In this document: positions 33,255-45,426 of the stretch, one piece after another
Layout of the letters: each line of letters begins with the position of its first letter
How positions within the stretch are numbered: position 1 is the stretch's first letter
NCBI GenBank assembly: GCA_029255685.2
Contig: CM055316.2
Coordinates: forward strand, 73,051,237-73,115,236
Reading direction: 5' to 3'
Source: Silene conica
Lineage: Eukaryota > Streptophyta > Magnoliopsida > Caryophyllales > Caryophyllaceae
DNA: 64,000 nt
Made by a program: the position numbers and the translations under genes
Notes under the pieces: model-generated
Seen by the model: only the letters and a program-made list of their open reading frames with translations
Database searches by the model: none
Told to the model about the DNA's origin: nothing

Positions 33255-34060
33255 TACCAATAGCTTGAACCTTTCAAGCTTTAGGTCGGCCAAGTACATC
33301 GGGCAATTTCTCTTCCAATGACCAATCTTTGTGCAATAGTGGCACTTATCTTCAACCTTTGAAGATGATGTAGAAGCACCTTTCGAAAAAGGTCTTCTCT
33401 TTGGATGGTGTGGTCATGGAGGCCTTCTTGCCTTTGCCTTTTCTACCACTTCTTTTAAACTTCCCTTTGCTCCTTTTTCTCAATGTCGAGCATGTTCTTC
33501 TTGGTACTTCGAATAAGTCCCAATTCCCTTTCCGCTCGTGAAAGCATATCAAAGTAGCAAAGAATTCGATCTATTATGAGATAGTCTGGAACTTTCGTCC
33601 CTTGCACTTTCAAGGTTTCAGATGGCTCAACCCTTTTGAGCACATAAGAACTCATAATATGACCCTTATCCGATTTTGGGTCAAATAAGGCAGAAGTCAC
33701 TTCATGAAGCAACATCCTAGGAGTTTGCGAAAACATATTCTTAAGCTTAGTGTAAATCTCATTTGCCGTGCTTAGCTTTATCATTCTCCTTTGGAGATCC
33801 GGCTCCATGGAGAAAATAAGCGTGTTCTTAAGAATGTTCGTCTCCTTCATATAGGCCGCACGAGTCGTAATCGTGGAATGAGTAGTGGGAACGGGAGGAG
33901 CGGCTTCGGTAAGGAAACGAATCTTATTGTCACCGTCCGCAGCCAAAAGTAATTGTGCTTCCAAATCCTTAAAATTGGTGCCTTGATTCCCAAGCTTGCA
34001 ACGAATCATAAAGGATTGAAGCCATGATACGTTTGTGAGAGGTGGTGCGTCATTAGCCAT
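33255..34060 (-). pseudogene. copia B gag, fossil
   Basis: Starts MANDAPPLTNVSWLQSFMIR, with NTLIFSMEPDLQRRMIKL mid-gag, the same UBN2-type landmarks as copia A. A CCHC-like knuckle region lies at about 33290-33350. Broken in a few places. The GGTAATAA donor-like motif after the knuckle (complement of 33251-33258) is conserved with copia A. No pol follows. Confidence 0.82.
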
Positions 34061-34874
34061 TGATGATTGATTGTTGAAAATGAACTACAAATGAAAATAA
34101 AGGAATTTAAAACACAATTATCGTTTATTTTAAATAAACTTGTAATTTTAAATAAGTTAAGCATCTACTTAATGATCTCTTACCCAATTACGTAAATGAT
34201 CCCGAGACCCAAATACATACTAACTCGGGCATGGTGTAGCCGATACATCCCTTATTAATATGACTCGGTGGAATAACCCTTTAATCGATTCTACTTTTAG
34301 AACTCTCGGTTGATAAAATTACATTAATTCTTAGCCCGAACTTATTACTACTACGGTGGTTTGAATACCTTCGTCGAGATCAACCAAATTTCGAGAGTGT
34401 AATCATATTACCCCACTTCACCAACGTAATAAGGTAGCATCCCGGTGTAGCCGAGCCCACTCCCTTATGAAGAAGATCTTTCGTGGGTTCTTTACTTTTT
34501 GGTGAGGCTAGGTCTCGATTTATAATAACGTAAGAGATCTTGTCAATTTATTATCTATCTCCTATAAGTGAACTAAGTCGGTGAATTATCGATAAATTAC
34601 TTGACACGGTCGATAAAATCGATGAAATGCATGAGATTGAATGACGATTTGGCTATGCATGCAAAAATGTTAAGCATAAATAAAAGCATAAAAACTTAAA
34701 AGCATAAATAAATCCTAGTATTGCCTTCCTAATATAGAAAATTTAAATGTAAAATACAAATTCGGAAACCAACTCCTTGGTCCCTTGAACTTCACACGCG
34801 GCACGCATCCCAAGGCAAACTCCAACTTGGTAGGAACTCCTTTCCGAAAAGGCACCGTCTTCAAGGATCTCAGG
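34061..34874 (-). other. copia B leader, gag-proximal part
   Basis: Non-coding leader matching copia A 2867-3680. It carries the same conserved blocks around GTAGCCGA (34247, 34447) and CTCTCGGTTGATAAAATTAC. It is interrupted by the solo LTR at 34875 and resumes at 41022. Confidence 0.7.
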
Positions 34875-35644
34875 TGTAACATCCCGTATTTTCGTAAACT
34901 ATATTTTAAAGGTTTAAATTATTTTTCGGAGTAAAATAATATTTTTAATATTTATTGATAAGTTAATTTTAAAATATTCCGTTAAGATTCGTCTTAAGAA
35001 CCTTAAGTCCTTAAGGCGTAATAACTTGGCATGTCATAAACCCGACTCCTAAAAACCCGTTTCAAAACAACTAACCCGATTCATTTAAGAAAAAGGACTA
35101 CAAAAACCCTAAACCCAAAGCAGTCCATCGACATCTCAAAAACTCAACACTGATACATTGTTCTTCATTTCTCCTCCTTTTTTCAATCTTAAAATCAATT
35201 TTCAGAGCTCTTCCGAATCCCAAATCAAGGTAAGTCATACATTTTCGGAATCCTTGCGAAATTTCCAAGACATTTATCTCTTTCAATTTCAATTTCGTCG
35301 AACTCGAAAAAGACGTTGTTTTAGGTAAATTCCGTTTTTAGCTTATAAAACTCGTTTCTTTTGTTGTAGGGATTGTACTAGACGACCCTGAAGTGGATAG
35401 CTTTATTATTGAAGAGGAATTAGGGGCTTAACCGCTTTTGAGGTGACGATAATGAGTCACTCGGCCTTATTGTTTATATTAGCACAGTATGTGATTTTTA
35501 TGTTGTGTTTCATATGTGTCATGAACTTGGATGATGTTAGGACTTAGTAACATGAGGATTTACTGTTTATATGTTCAATTGCTAAGTTTGTTGAGTTGAT
35601 TTCATACTGAATATTGAATGTACTATGTTTTGTTTATGTTATGA

Positions 35645-36370
35645 TACGGGTCTGGTATTCTGCGTCATTCTCAGGTCTGTTTCCGCTCTATTTCGAGTCT
35701 GATTACAGGTCTGATATGGGTCTGTTACGGTCTGTTTTGGGAACTGATACACGCTGGTTTTGGTCTGATTTCTGGTTTGTTTGAGGTTCATTTTCTGGTC
35801 TGTTTCGGGTCAGTCGTATACGTCCGTTCAGGTCTGATTCCACGCCACTCTACGGGTCTGTTCAGGTCTGTTTTATACGTCATTTCAAGTCTATTTTGGG
35901 TCTGTTGTAGTCTGATTTTTAGGCGTCTTTCAGGTTTAATTTCAGGTCTGCCATGGGTCTGATATTTGCGTCTATTTGTGGTCTGTTACGGTCTGATTTG
36001 AGGACTGATACACGCTTGTTCTAGTCTGATTTACGGTCTGTTTAAGGGTCTGTTCCGGGTCAGTTTTCTACGTCATTTTCAGGCCAGTTTCACGTCATTT
36101 TACAGACTGTTTTCAGGCCTGAAACGCGCCATTTTCTGGTCTGGTTCGGGTCAGTTTTATACGTCATTTTCAGGCCAGTTTCACGTTATTTTCTGGACTG
36201 TTTTCAGGCTGATACGCGTCATTTGCGGGTCTGTTTTACGGGTCTGTTCTGCACAGTTTCTGGTCGTTTTAGGCGTGTATTGCAGGTCAGTTGCGGGTAT
36301 GTTTCAGTCCGTTTTGAGTCTGTTTGGGCGCGTCTTTCAGGTCTGTCTTACGCCTGATATGCATCTGTTT
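35645..36370 (+). repeat. degenerate GGTCTGTTT minisatellite
   Basis: About 700 bp of loosely repeated GGTCTGTTTC / GGGTCTGTT / CAGGTCTG / TACGTCATTTTCAGG units with periods of about 10-30 bp. Some larger blocks recur, for example TTATACGTCATTTTCAGGCC. Non-coding, inside the solo LTR. Confidence 0.75.
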
Positions 36371-36601
36371 TCCTGCCCTGCGTGTGTACTGCCGCTGGTT
36401 GTGGTCTGGGCTGCTGTGCATTCTATTTTGCGCGCCATTGTTGCTGCCCACCTCAATGTCTTTACGTTTTGCATTGTCTAAAAGGAATTGATTAGTGGAG
36501 CATGTAGTTTAAGTGGTTATTATTAGTTGCTTTCCCATGAAATTGATGTTGCCAAGTGATTCGAGCTGTTACGTACTACATACTTATTACTTGCTGGAAC
36601 A

Positions 36602-39065
36602 TCTTATCTATATTAATACCGAATCATTTCTTGCATTTTCCTTCACCCACGTCACCTTAAGCATGCCATTTACTTTTCTTTTTTCCTTTTCTTTTAATCA
36701 AAAACATGGAACCCACCAAAATACAAATTGTTTTAATTCCAATGTAAAAGTAAAAAGTTCACGTTTTCGACAAAAAAAGTTTATTGATTAGAAACGAATA
36801 CGGAATTAGTTACAAAAAAAATTCAGTACAATTTTTTGCAAAAGTATATAATATATAATACTTTAAAATAATAACTAAAATAAAATACAATGAAATACAT
36901 GAACTGATACAATTTACAATTTACAATATTGTTACAAAAAAATACGAAATGTATATAAATATATAATTATCTCATTTTTAATTTATGTTCAATCACATAT
37001 ACTGTTTCAAATGTCATGCGTAATATTTATGTTCAGCCAAAAAAATTAAAAATTAAAAATTAAAAACTCACATTAAACAAGGCTTTTTCTTCTTTTTTTT
37101 TAGAAAACGTTGGACCCACCAAAATACAGATTGATTTAATTTCAATGTAAAAGTAAAAAAGTTTACGTTTTCGACACAAAACTATTGATTAGAAATGAAT
37201 ACAGAATTAATTACAACAAAAAAATTCATTACATATTTTGCATAAGTATATAACTAAAATAAGACGCTTTGTATAATATTTATATTGATAATTTTATCAA
37301 AATTTTGTTATAATACAAAGTTTAAATGAAAACAGGTATAATTATAACATGTATTACGACAATTTAAAAATTGTACGGGTTAATATTTAAATTGTCTTAT
37401 AATTAAACTAATAACGATATTTTTAAGTAACCCGTGCATTTTTTGTTATATTTAGACCGTTTTAGTTAATTTTAACAACTAACCCGTGCATTTTTGTTAT
37501 AATATCATGTTAAATTTGTTATAATATTTTGCAACAATAAATAATAAATTACAATAACAACTAAAATAAAAGTACAATCAAATACATGAACGGATACAAT
37601 TTACAATATTGTTACAAAAAAGTACAAAATGTATATAAATAATTGATTATCTCATAAATATTCATGTTCAATCAAATATGTCGGTCCAATTGTCATGCGC
37701 AAAATTTATGTTCAAGATTCAAGAAGATATATTGTCCTATATCTCATGCATAATATTTGATATTTATATATCGTACTAATTTATAATAATATTTCTTTAA
37801 AAAATAATATCTTCTATATTTTAATAATTCAACATAAGATGAAAATAAAATCTAGAAAACTCGACTAATCATCCACTGTCATCTTCATATATATAAGAAT
37901 AAACTGGACAATGGAAAAAAACCATGACAAAATACCTAATACCATACCAGTTAAACTAATAGTTAAAAACACTAATTTAATTTATTTTATGATAGCAAAC
38001 GTTTTATGTCAAATGTATTGAATATATTCACATATCTTATCTTTATTAATAAAGAAAAATTTAAAACAAATCTGTGCATCAACAACAATGATGAAAAAAT
38101 TAATTAACGAAAAACGTCTTAGGTTTATGTTATGTACATGATTTGTACGTAAGTATTAAAAAATAACGATGGATTGTTGGTAAATCGATAGAAGCAGGAC
38201 CCACAACAAAGATGAAATAGTTAAATAACGAGAACCGTCTTGGCTTATGTTCAGTACGTAAACGATTTCGTTTATGATTTGTACGTAAATATTAAAAATA
38301 ACGATGGTCGGGACGTAAAGATTAATAAATAATGATTTATGAATAATAATCTTATCTATATAAAACCAATATCATTAAAATACCACAAAATTCTAGCATA
38401 AAACTTCATGGATGAAAATTTTAATTACGGTAAAAAGTAACTATTCAAGAGTTTATGCGTAAAGCTTCACATAAATATTATTTGAAAAAAAAACGCTCCA
38501 AATATTAAATTAAAAATGCCATGATAAAAAAAATGGGATATTGAAATTGCAAAAGAAAAGTATCATAATAGATACTTAACATTCACAAAAACACGAGTAA
38601 TGACGGGCTTTGGGGGCAGTCATATCTTTTTTCTCTGATAAGGTAAAAAAACTATATTGATCCCTAGAGTAGGACTAGCCTATTTTATTATTTTGAATGA
38701 GGTAAGTTGAAACTATCGGCTTTCAAACCATCTCAAAAGAATTCAACATGTTGACAACTCTGATTTATGAGTGAGTTGTGAGGATGAAAAATGCATATAT
38801 AATGAAGAAAATTTTGAGATTTTTGTATTAACATTACTTATCATTGTATATTGTAATTCTGTTATGATATTTCAAATTTATATAGATTGATTACGTTTTG
38901 ATATACTTTAAATATAAACTGTATGTTAATATTACAATATTTTTAGTATATGGGTCATATAAAATTATATTACAAATCGAAAATCGGAAATATGACTAAT
39001 CAGTATTCATAAATAACAATACTTGAACCTACAATCCCGTGCAATTTGCACGGGTTTAAAACTAG
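36602..39065 (+). mobile_element. non-autonomous Helitron(s) nested in the solo LTR
   Basis: The 3' end has the Helitron signature: hairpin CCCGTGCAATTTGCACGGG (39036-39054), then CTAG (39062-39065), then T. The 5' TC lies at 36602 (TCTTATCTATATTAATACC) after an A, consistent with insertion between A and T. A second, similar 5' end is at 38350 (TCTTATCTATATAAAACC). The unit could therefore be one 2.46-kb element, or a 716-bp element joined to an older one. The last ~550 bp match the Helitron at 62432-63413. No Rep/helicase gene. The interior holds two diverged copies of a ~150-bp unit (36701-36850 and 37102-37252) and of a ~110-bp unit (36866-36975 and 37549-37655). Confidence 0.8.
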
Positions 39066-39752
39066 TTTCTTTTATTAGTATTATTATATTATTATATTAT
39101 TATATTATTATTTTACGTACGTGCTTGAATTAATTAATTTATGCACGTTCTTGCTAGCTTGTTTACGTTTAAATTTTATACGTTAGAAATCGTTACGAAT
39201 TAGTAATAATGAGTTACGGTCTTATTAGAAGCATGTCGAAATAATTTATTTAGTTAGTCGATTTTTTTTCCGTATAAAATATAAGTAATATAATATTAAG
39301 TTTAATTTAATTAAATCGTGTTTATTTCCTTTATCGGTGGAACCGGTTAATTAGAATGTAAGCAAGTACTTAGTAAAATATATTTTAGCTAAGTAAGATT
39401 TAGTAAGTGATTAGTGACTTGTCTAAAATTAGTTAGTTCTTAAGCGTCCGTTAATACTTATCATCGGACTAAGATATTTTAATGTATAGTAGTTGGTTAA
39501 GTTTAACTTAATCAAATTGGCCTTTCCCTTATAGTTGAATGTGTGTTTGAGGTCCCCGAGGTTCGGGCGACACTCTATTGGGTTCGGGAATGGAGAGAGG
39601 ATAGAGACCCCCCGGTCGGGCAACCGAAAGGGAAACCGGCTCTCCCTCAACTTAGTTCCCTGGATCAATTAAGTGTTGATTAGAAGTATAAGAAAGTAGA
39701 ACTATAGATTAGTTTCTATATTTGGATGATATTGTATTGATGCGTATTAAGG

Positions 39753-40304
39753 TATGCCTTAAGCTGGCCTCTGAGCTTAATATGTGAGCTTGTTGTCATA
39801 TATGGGGATATGCCTTAAGCTGGCCTCTGAGCCTAGACATGTTTATTGGTGATCGCGTTGGAACATGCCTTAAGTTGGCCTCTGAGTCTGACGAGTAGAG
39901 TAGCTGCACAACGGGGCAGTCAGGTCGTAACACCTTACCCGGAGTGCAGATGTTGATGCTAGGACATGCCTTAAGCTGGCCTCTGAGTCTAGTGTCTTGT
40001 GATGCAGTAAAAGGACATGCCTTAAGTTGGCCTCTGAGTTCTTTACTTATTGGGTGATAGTCTATGCCTTAAGTTGGCCTCTGAGTCTAGTGTCTTGTTG
40101 ATTGGCAGGTCTATGCCTTAAGTTGGCCTCTGAGTCCTTACTTGTGATTTTGGTATTTAGGTTATGTCTTAAGTTGACCGCTGAACCTTTATACTTGCTG
40201 AATGATTGGTATTTAGGTTATGTCTTAAGTTGACCGCTGAACCTTTATACTTGCTGAATGATTGGTATTTAGGTTATGTCTTAAGTTGACCGTTGAACCT
40301 TATA
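39753..40304 (+). repeat. ATGCCTTAAGTTGGCCTCTGAG minisatellite
   Basis: About ten copies of a ~25-bp core (ATGCCTTAAG, then TTGGCCTCTGAG) at variable spacing of about 50-100 bp. The last three are a diverged subtype (TATGTCTTAAGTTGACCG) in a tighter ~66-bp tandem. Inside the solo LTR, bracketed by the duplicated GGGAAACCGGCTCTCC blocks. Confidence 0.85.
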
Positions 40305-41021
40305 CTTGCTGAGTTTTATCTGCTTGCCTAGAGTTGGTACAGTGTCAGATATAGATGTTGATATTGATGAGTATGATACTTTGACTTTGATTTGGTTCAT
40401 CCAAGGCATTAGATGACTCTTAAGTCAGTTTCATAAATGGTTTGGACTGAAAGACCCCCGACTGGGTAACCGGTAGGGAAACCGGCTCTCCTTCCAAATG
40501 GTTTCCGAAGTTGATTGAGAGCCGTGCATTAGTAATTGCATGATAGTATGATTCAGTTGATGAGATTTTATACTTCACATGTGTATATATATGCTGGAGT
40601 ATTCTGTTTGTATTTCTGTGTTACGTGTCGTTACAAAAGGTGGCTAGGAGAACTCTAGTCACTCCCCACTGATTGTGGCATACATGTTTACATGTATGTA
40701 GGTACATGCAAGATGGTTGATGGAGGGTTCACATGGAGCTAGCGAGCGATGATCCTAATCATCGATATGACTTACCCATTACGTTAGCTAGACTCTAGTT
40801 TTGATACAGTTGTTTTGAGTGCCTGTAGGGATGTTCCATCCCAGGCTGTTGTACATATTTCATTTCAGTACTTAGACTGTTATACTTATCTATTTTGTTT
40901 ATATCAGTCTCAGTTTTCAGTTTTAATTCACCTCGCATGTTTATGTTAAAAAGTTTTAATTCCGCTGTATTTTTAGTACTTTGTATGTTTATTTAATTCC
41001 GCTTTTGCGAGGGGTTTTACA

Positions 41022-42665
41022 TCCGAAATTACAAATAATTACAAATTTTCTATCTATTTTATACATTATAAAATAAAACAATAAAATAAAGTGATATGAG
41101 ATCACATTAAATTACAACCGAATCGAAAACCCCTTACATTACGACAATTGACGATTAAAATCTAAGGCCATACTAAGCAAAATACATAATTCCAAATTAC
41201 GTAAATATAAATTATGACATTCATAAATATATAAATAAATATGCAATGCTTATGAATAATGCAAAACCTAAGCCAAATCGTCCTATTTAAACTCAATTTA
41301 AATATCGTTATTTATAATAACACGGTTTTATGGAATAACGTGATTTTAACATTTTAAAATCACTAAACACTTTGTGAATCACTATTCACGTTTTAGTTAA
41401 GTATCCTCATATATTTTAGGATTCAAAATTTAGTCTTACTCAAATTTCGAAAATAACTTAACTTATTATAATATTGTTCGGATTTATTCGGTTTTACGGG
41501 AAATAGCAATGAAATAATCAAAACGAGTCATAAAATATTTCGAAAATTCAAAATTCAAATTTTGAACATTCTGAAATTTTCTTAAAATTTCAGATCTCAA
41601 AGACATTAATATATGCGAAATAAACTATTTATTTCGAAATAATGCGTATAAACATGCAAAATTAGACGGAAAGTCAAAATTACCTCCAAAATAATGCTTT
41701 AAAATACCAATAAATATTTTACATCTTCCAAGACACTCAAATGACTGAAATGGACAGGAATAAATCAGCGTCACACTGTTTAAGGACCGAAATAATGATT
41801 GTGACTCTTACAATCTTCAATTTTCAACTTTAACTTTTAAAATTAAAAATCAAAAATCCCGAAACTTTTGGCATCCAAGAAAAATATGATGATGAACATA
41901 CCAAATATGACTAATATGGGTTAATTGTTCCGGAAATTTTATCAACCTTTACTATTTTTAACAAATTATGCCATATATCACTCGATTTTAACAATTAAAA
42001 TCATTTCTCATGCAAAATTCGAAATTAAAAGCTCAAAATTTACATGAATGATAGAAATAATATATATGACACTATATAAAATTTTCATGGCCAAATTCAA
42101 ACCCAAACTATTTAAGTTGAATTTATGTTACTAATATCTAGATTTTTACAGTAAAAATCAATATTCATGCAATATAAAAGAAATATTTCTGGAAAATTTA
42201 ACTTACATTTTAAATATTGCATGTGACATCTCCAAAAAATTTCGTAGCTAAATTCATAATCTAACTATATAAACCCATTTTTCACTCATTTTATGACAAT
42301 TTAACGATTAAATTTCATAAACCATGCAAAAAACTTAAATAATTTCGAAAATCATATATTCTTAATATGTTAAATGCATGTGAGAACATATATAAAAATC
42401 TCGGCCATAAAGTTTATTTTACTATTTTTCCCATAATAAAAACGATTTTAACCGATTATTAAGCATGAATTAACAATTTAATTACAAGTTTGAACAATAT
42501 TATTCCATAAATAATTCATAATGACTTAAAATATTTTTAAGACCACAAAGTATACATGCAATAATTATTCAATGCATATCATATATGTACTAATAATCTA
42601 CGTTTTTAATTTTAATCATATTACTCGCAAAAACCGTAAAATCGAGTTGCATGCAAGCAACCAAA
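41022..42665 (-). other. copia B leader, LTR-proximal part
   Basis: AT-rich non-coding sequence matching copia A 3680-5240. It continues the leader interrupted by the solo LTR. No gene seen. Confidence 0.75.
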
Positions 42666-42678
42666 TGCTCTGATACCA
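42666..42678 (-). promoter_or_regulatory. primer-binding site (initiator tRNA-Met), copia B
   Basis: The minus strand reads TGGTATCAGAGCA, two bases inside the LTR end CCTACA. Confidence 0.9.
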
Positions 42679-42680
42679 CT

Positions 42681-43970
42681 TGTAGGTTATACGGTCATAC
42701 CCGACCCTACTCATCAATTACTCTTACTAATTATGTTACTAATTTAACATTTAAATTAGGTTTAGATCTTATACATGCAAATAGAAATGCGGAAATATAA
42801 AGAATCGGATTCTTACAAACGGTCCAAGAATGCTAAGGACGATCCTCCACGGAGCAACCAAAGTAGCTTTCCTCCTTTACGATGCACCCAAGACTCGCCC
42901 TTAATTACCGAAATGCGTACACGGACTAGGTGACGGAAGTCGATTTTGCCTTAAAACGTAATTCTAATCCTATTAGAATTATTTACGAAAATATACTATA
43001 TCTATTATAGTTTTAATATATATAATCCTATTATATTATTTAGAGAAAATAACATTTTCTTACTAGAAAATATTAGAGGAATTTTAGAGAGTTTTCTACA
43101 CTAGAAAATGGCTAAGGTTAGAATGTGAGTAATGTAAATAACTTATATTATAGAGAGAGGGCTGAGTGAGGCGTGTGAGTTGAGTGTATGGGAAAGATGT
43201 TAGAAGCTTTTTGACTTACCCATACAATATAGGTATGTCAACCTACAATTTAGGTGTAAGCTACCATAATTATTGTGTTGTAATCATAACACACAATATA
43301 CACCCATAACCCATACAATATCGCACGACACAACAATATGTAAAATGGACCTTCATTTTACAATTTGTAATTTGTACAATTGTATAATATGTGACATCTT
43401 ATGTGAAAAAAAATAATTGTATTAATTTTAAAATAAACATTTATCAAATAAATATTATTTCAAAATTAATTAAATCATATTTAACAAATTAATTTAGTAA
43501 TTCGTAATTACCGTCCCATTAATGGTTATTATAATAATCGTCAATACGATATACAACATTTGTTATAACCACGAACCTTTCTCATTCTAATTTCGATATT
43601 TCAAAAATATCGATTAATATTTGACAATTGATACATTTCAATTTCAAATATAAATCTTACATTAAGATTCAACCACTGATTTCTCGATATTCAATTTTAA
43701 GGAATTCGATCAATTCGTATCGTATAAAATTTGATCAAAATATCAATTAAGGGGATTGTCCTATAGGTGTGACCTAAAGGGATCAACTGACCACCACCGT
43801 CATACAACAATAATGTCAAACTCTAGTTAGCCAATAATTACCGATTAATTTTGGTCAGTTGACTATATAAAATATCGGATCATCCCTTACATATTCTTTT
43901 CATAAGATTTTTGACAATGATTATTATCATTGACGTGATCGCACTATTGTTGAGGACACATTACACAACA
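42681..43970 (-). repeat. copia B 5' LTR (1290 bp)
   Basis: The minus strand runs TGTTGTGTAATG to CCTACA. Aligned along its length with the copia A LTR and moderately diverged from it. Inserted into the gag of a Tat-like element (43971 onward). Confidence 0.87.
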
Positions 43971-44534
43971 AAAACAAGGCGTAGGATTACCTGCAGGCTG
44001 AAGTGGACTGGGTTGCATTACTCTGAATATTGATGCATCCAGATCTAGTATCTCTGGGCCACTGCTCGTGGTGATGACCCCTAGATCCGGCCTGGTGACG
44101 ACCTCCTGGGGAATCGGCCGGTTCAGCCCTCTACTCCCGAAGGGGTTGAAGGTCTGTCCGGGTCCTGGCTCTCTCAGGTCCAGATTATCTTTCTTCAGGC
44201 CCTCTATGGCTTCCTACAGAGCACTCATCCCCTGGACCACCAACTGCATCGGATCTGGGCTGGAGATTCTTGGCAGCGGGCTTACTCCGGGTATCTGGGT
44301 TTCTCCGCCTCTACTGGGGCTGCTTTCTCTGCTCTGCCTCGAGGGAGCAGACACAGGGGCTGATTTGGGGAGCTGAGGATGAGGTCTGCTGAACGGGGCG
44401 GCAACTTTCGAGGTTGTGGTCTGACTTACGGTGGGAGGTGGTCCTGCGAGACCAATGGACACGCTAGAGTTGGTCCCGCTGGACTGGGCTGGCATGCGCT
44501 GAGAGTTAGAGGGATTGGCTTTAGTCCCAGACAT
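43971..44534 (-). pseudogene. start of a Tat-like gypsy gag, fossil
   Basis: The first ATG after the LTR and primer site (minus strand) encodes MSGTKANPSNSQRMPAQ, then a Ser/Pro/Thr-rich, low-complexity stretch (SRQSRESSPSRGG). A Pro/Ser-rich gag N-terminus is usual in Tat/Ogre-type elements. It is cut at 43970 by the copia B insertion. The lineage call rests mainly on the LTR and PBS context. Confidence 0.6.
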
Positions 44535-44580
44535 GTTTTTGTGATGAGATGACGATTTCAAATATTGGAATGCGCACTAT

Positions 44581-44598
44581 GCCCCACGGTGGGCGCCA
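44581..44598 (-). promoter_or_regulatory. primer-binding site of the Tat-like element
   Basis: The minus strand reads TGGCGCCCACCGTGGGGC, three bases inside the LTR. This differs from the Athila site after TGGCGCC. I do not assign the tRNA. Confidence 0.7.
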
Positions 44599-44601
44599 AA
44601 T

Positions 44602-45114
44602 TGTTTTGGTAAAATTTCTACCGGATCAAGTTATCTGTGATGCGGGTCAAAGTGCCAACCAATAAATGAATAAATATAAAATACGAATGCTAAGAACGAA
44701 TGAATGAAAGAATGAGACACGAGAAGTTTTGGTGACGCGGAAAAACCCAATGAGGGAAACAACCGCGGGGGGAACGGAATCCCACCAAGTTTTCACTATT
44801 TTCGAGGATGATCGCTGTTTGAACAAAGTACAACTGTTGACGTGCGTAAGTACAAGTTTCTACGTAAAAATGTCCCTATTCTAAATGAACTAAACTTCCT
44901 TTTATAAGTGTGGACTCTTGGTGAGCTGGTCCTGGTCCTGGTCAGCTCCGAGAATGTAAGAGTAGGTTTAGGGGAATATGCTCTAGGGTTTTGACCTCTT
45001 ATGCTTCCCCCAACGGCTCTTTGTGGACTCATCTTTCCTTACTGGGTTTTACCTTTGTTGCACTAGTCGTGTATTTTTGGCCTCAATAGCGTGTGGTAAA
45101 AATTGGGATAAACA
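44602..45114 (-). repeat. Tat-like 5' LTR (513 bp)
   Basis: The minus strand starts TGTTTATCCC and ends TTTTACCAAAACA. It matches the solo LTR at 61536-62038 (plus strand), including the conserved TTGGGTTTTTCCGCGTCACC and CCGCGGTTGTTTCC stretches. It was inserted into CACTA-C DNA at 45115. Confidence 0.85.
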
Positions 45115-45195
45115 GCTATATTGCAATGTTCCTATGCTACTGCTCTTGTTACTCTAAGTCAACGCATGTCTTGTGTGTATTTGATTTATCCACAG

Positions 45196-45309
45196 TATCT
45201 ATTCAACGAGTCACATGTCCCTGTGTACAGCAACACCCAGATAGACGAGGTAAGGGACTTGTGGGGCAAATACGCCCTTGCACACAAACCTTTAAATGAT
45301 GAGAAGTGA
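45196..45309 (+). pseudogene. possible last exon of a CACTA-encoded protein
   Basis: After an acceptor-like TTTATCCACAG, an open stretch encodes YLFNESHVPVYSNTQIDEVR, then DLWGKYALAHKPLNDEK and a stop. It sits just upstream of the CACTA subterminal repeats, where the element's last gene would end. The IDEVRDLWGKY-like ending reminds me of Ulp1-type (C48) proteins carried by plant CACTA elements, but the match is weak and from memory. The rest of the gene is cut off by the Tat-like insertion. Confidence 0.3.
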
Positions 45310-45426
45310 TTAGCTAGATAGCTAGCTTAGGGAAAGCACAAAATGTAAGTAGAAATTTTGGTTGTATAACTGATGCACAAATACAAGTAAGAATTTTGGT
45401 TGTATATATAAATCATTTTGGTTGAA

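Larger units (their letters stand above)
32228..34874 (-). mobile_element. copia element B, gag-containing part
   Basis: The minus-strand copia sequence between Athila-1 and the 6.1-kb solo LTR. From 32600 it aligns with copia A 1327 onward, and 32233-32590 shows what lies beyond copia A's CACTA insertion point. 32228-33250 has no supported gene. It includes an inverted repeat (32591-32627, CTATCCTTT..AAGAAGGATAG around AAAATAACCGTTATTTT) and a short duplication of GTAGTTTCTTCTAT (about 32455-32490). Confidence 0.82.
34875..41021 (+). mobile_element. large solo LTR (gypsy, Tekay/Del-like), with nested Helitron
   Basis: Interrupts the copia B leader. Ends are TGTAACATCC and GGGTTTTACA, i.e. 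TG..CA, flanked by TCAGG and TCCGA where uninterrupted copia A has TCCGG, so a degraded 5-bp duplication is likely. TGTAACA starts and multi-kilobase LTRs are typical of Tekay/Del chromoviruses. Without the Helitron it is about 3.7 kb. No long ORF, PBS or second LTR is seen, so it reads as a solo LTR. Internal features are an intron-like GGTAAGTC..TTGTTGTAG stretch (35229-35369), two minisatellites, and a duplicated ~40-bp GC-rich block (39604-39646 and 40448-40488, sharing GGGAAACCGGCTCTCC). Confidence 0.72.

Noticed and set aside
39429-39668. Minus-strand 79-codon ORF in the large solo LTR
   Set aside because: No recognisable domain; it overlaps the duplicated GC-rich block of the LTR.
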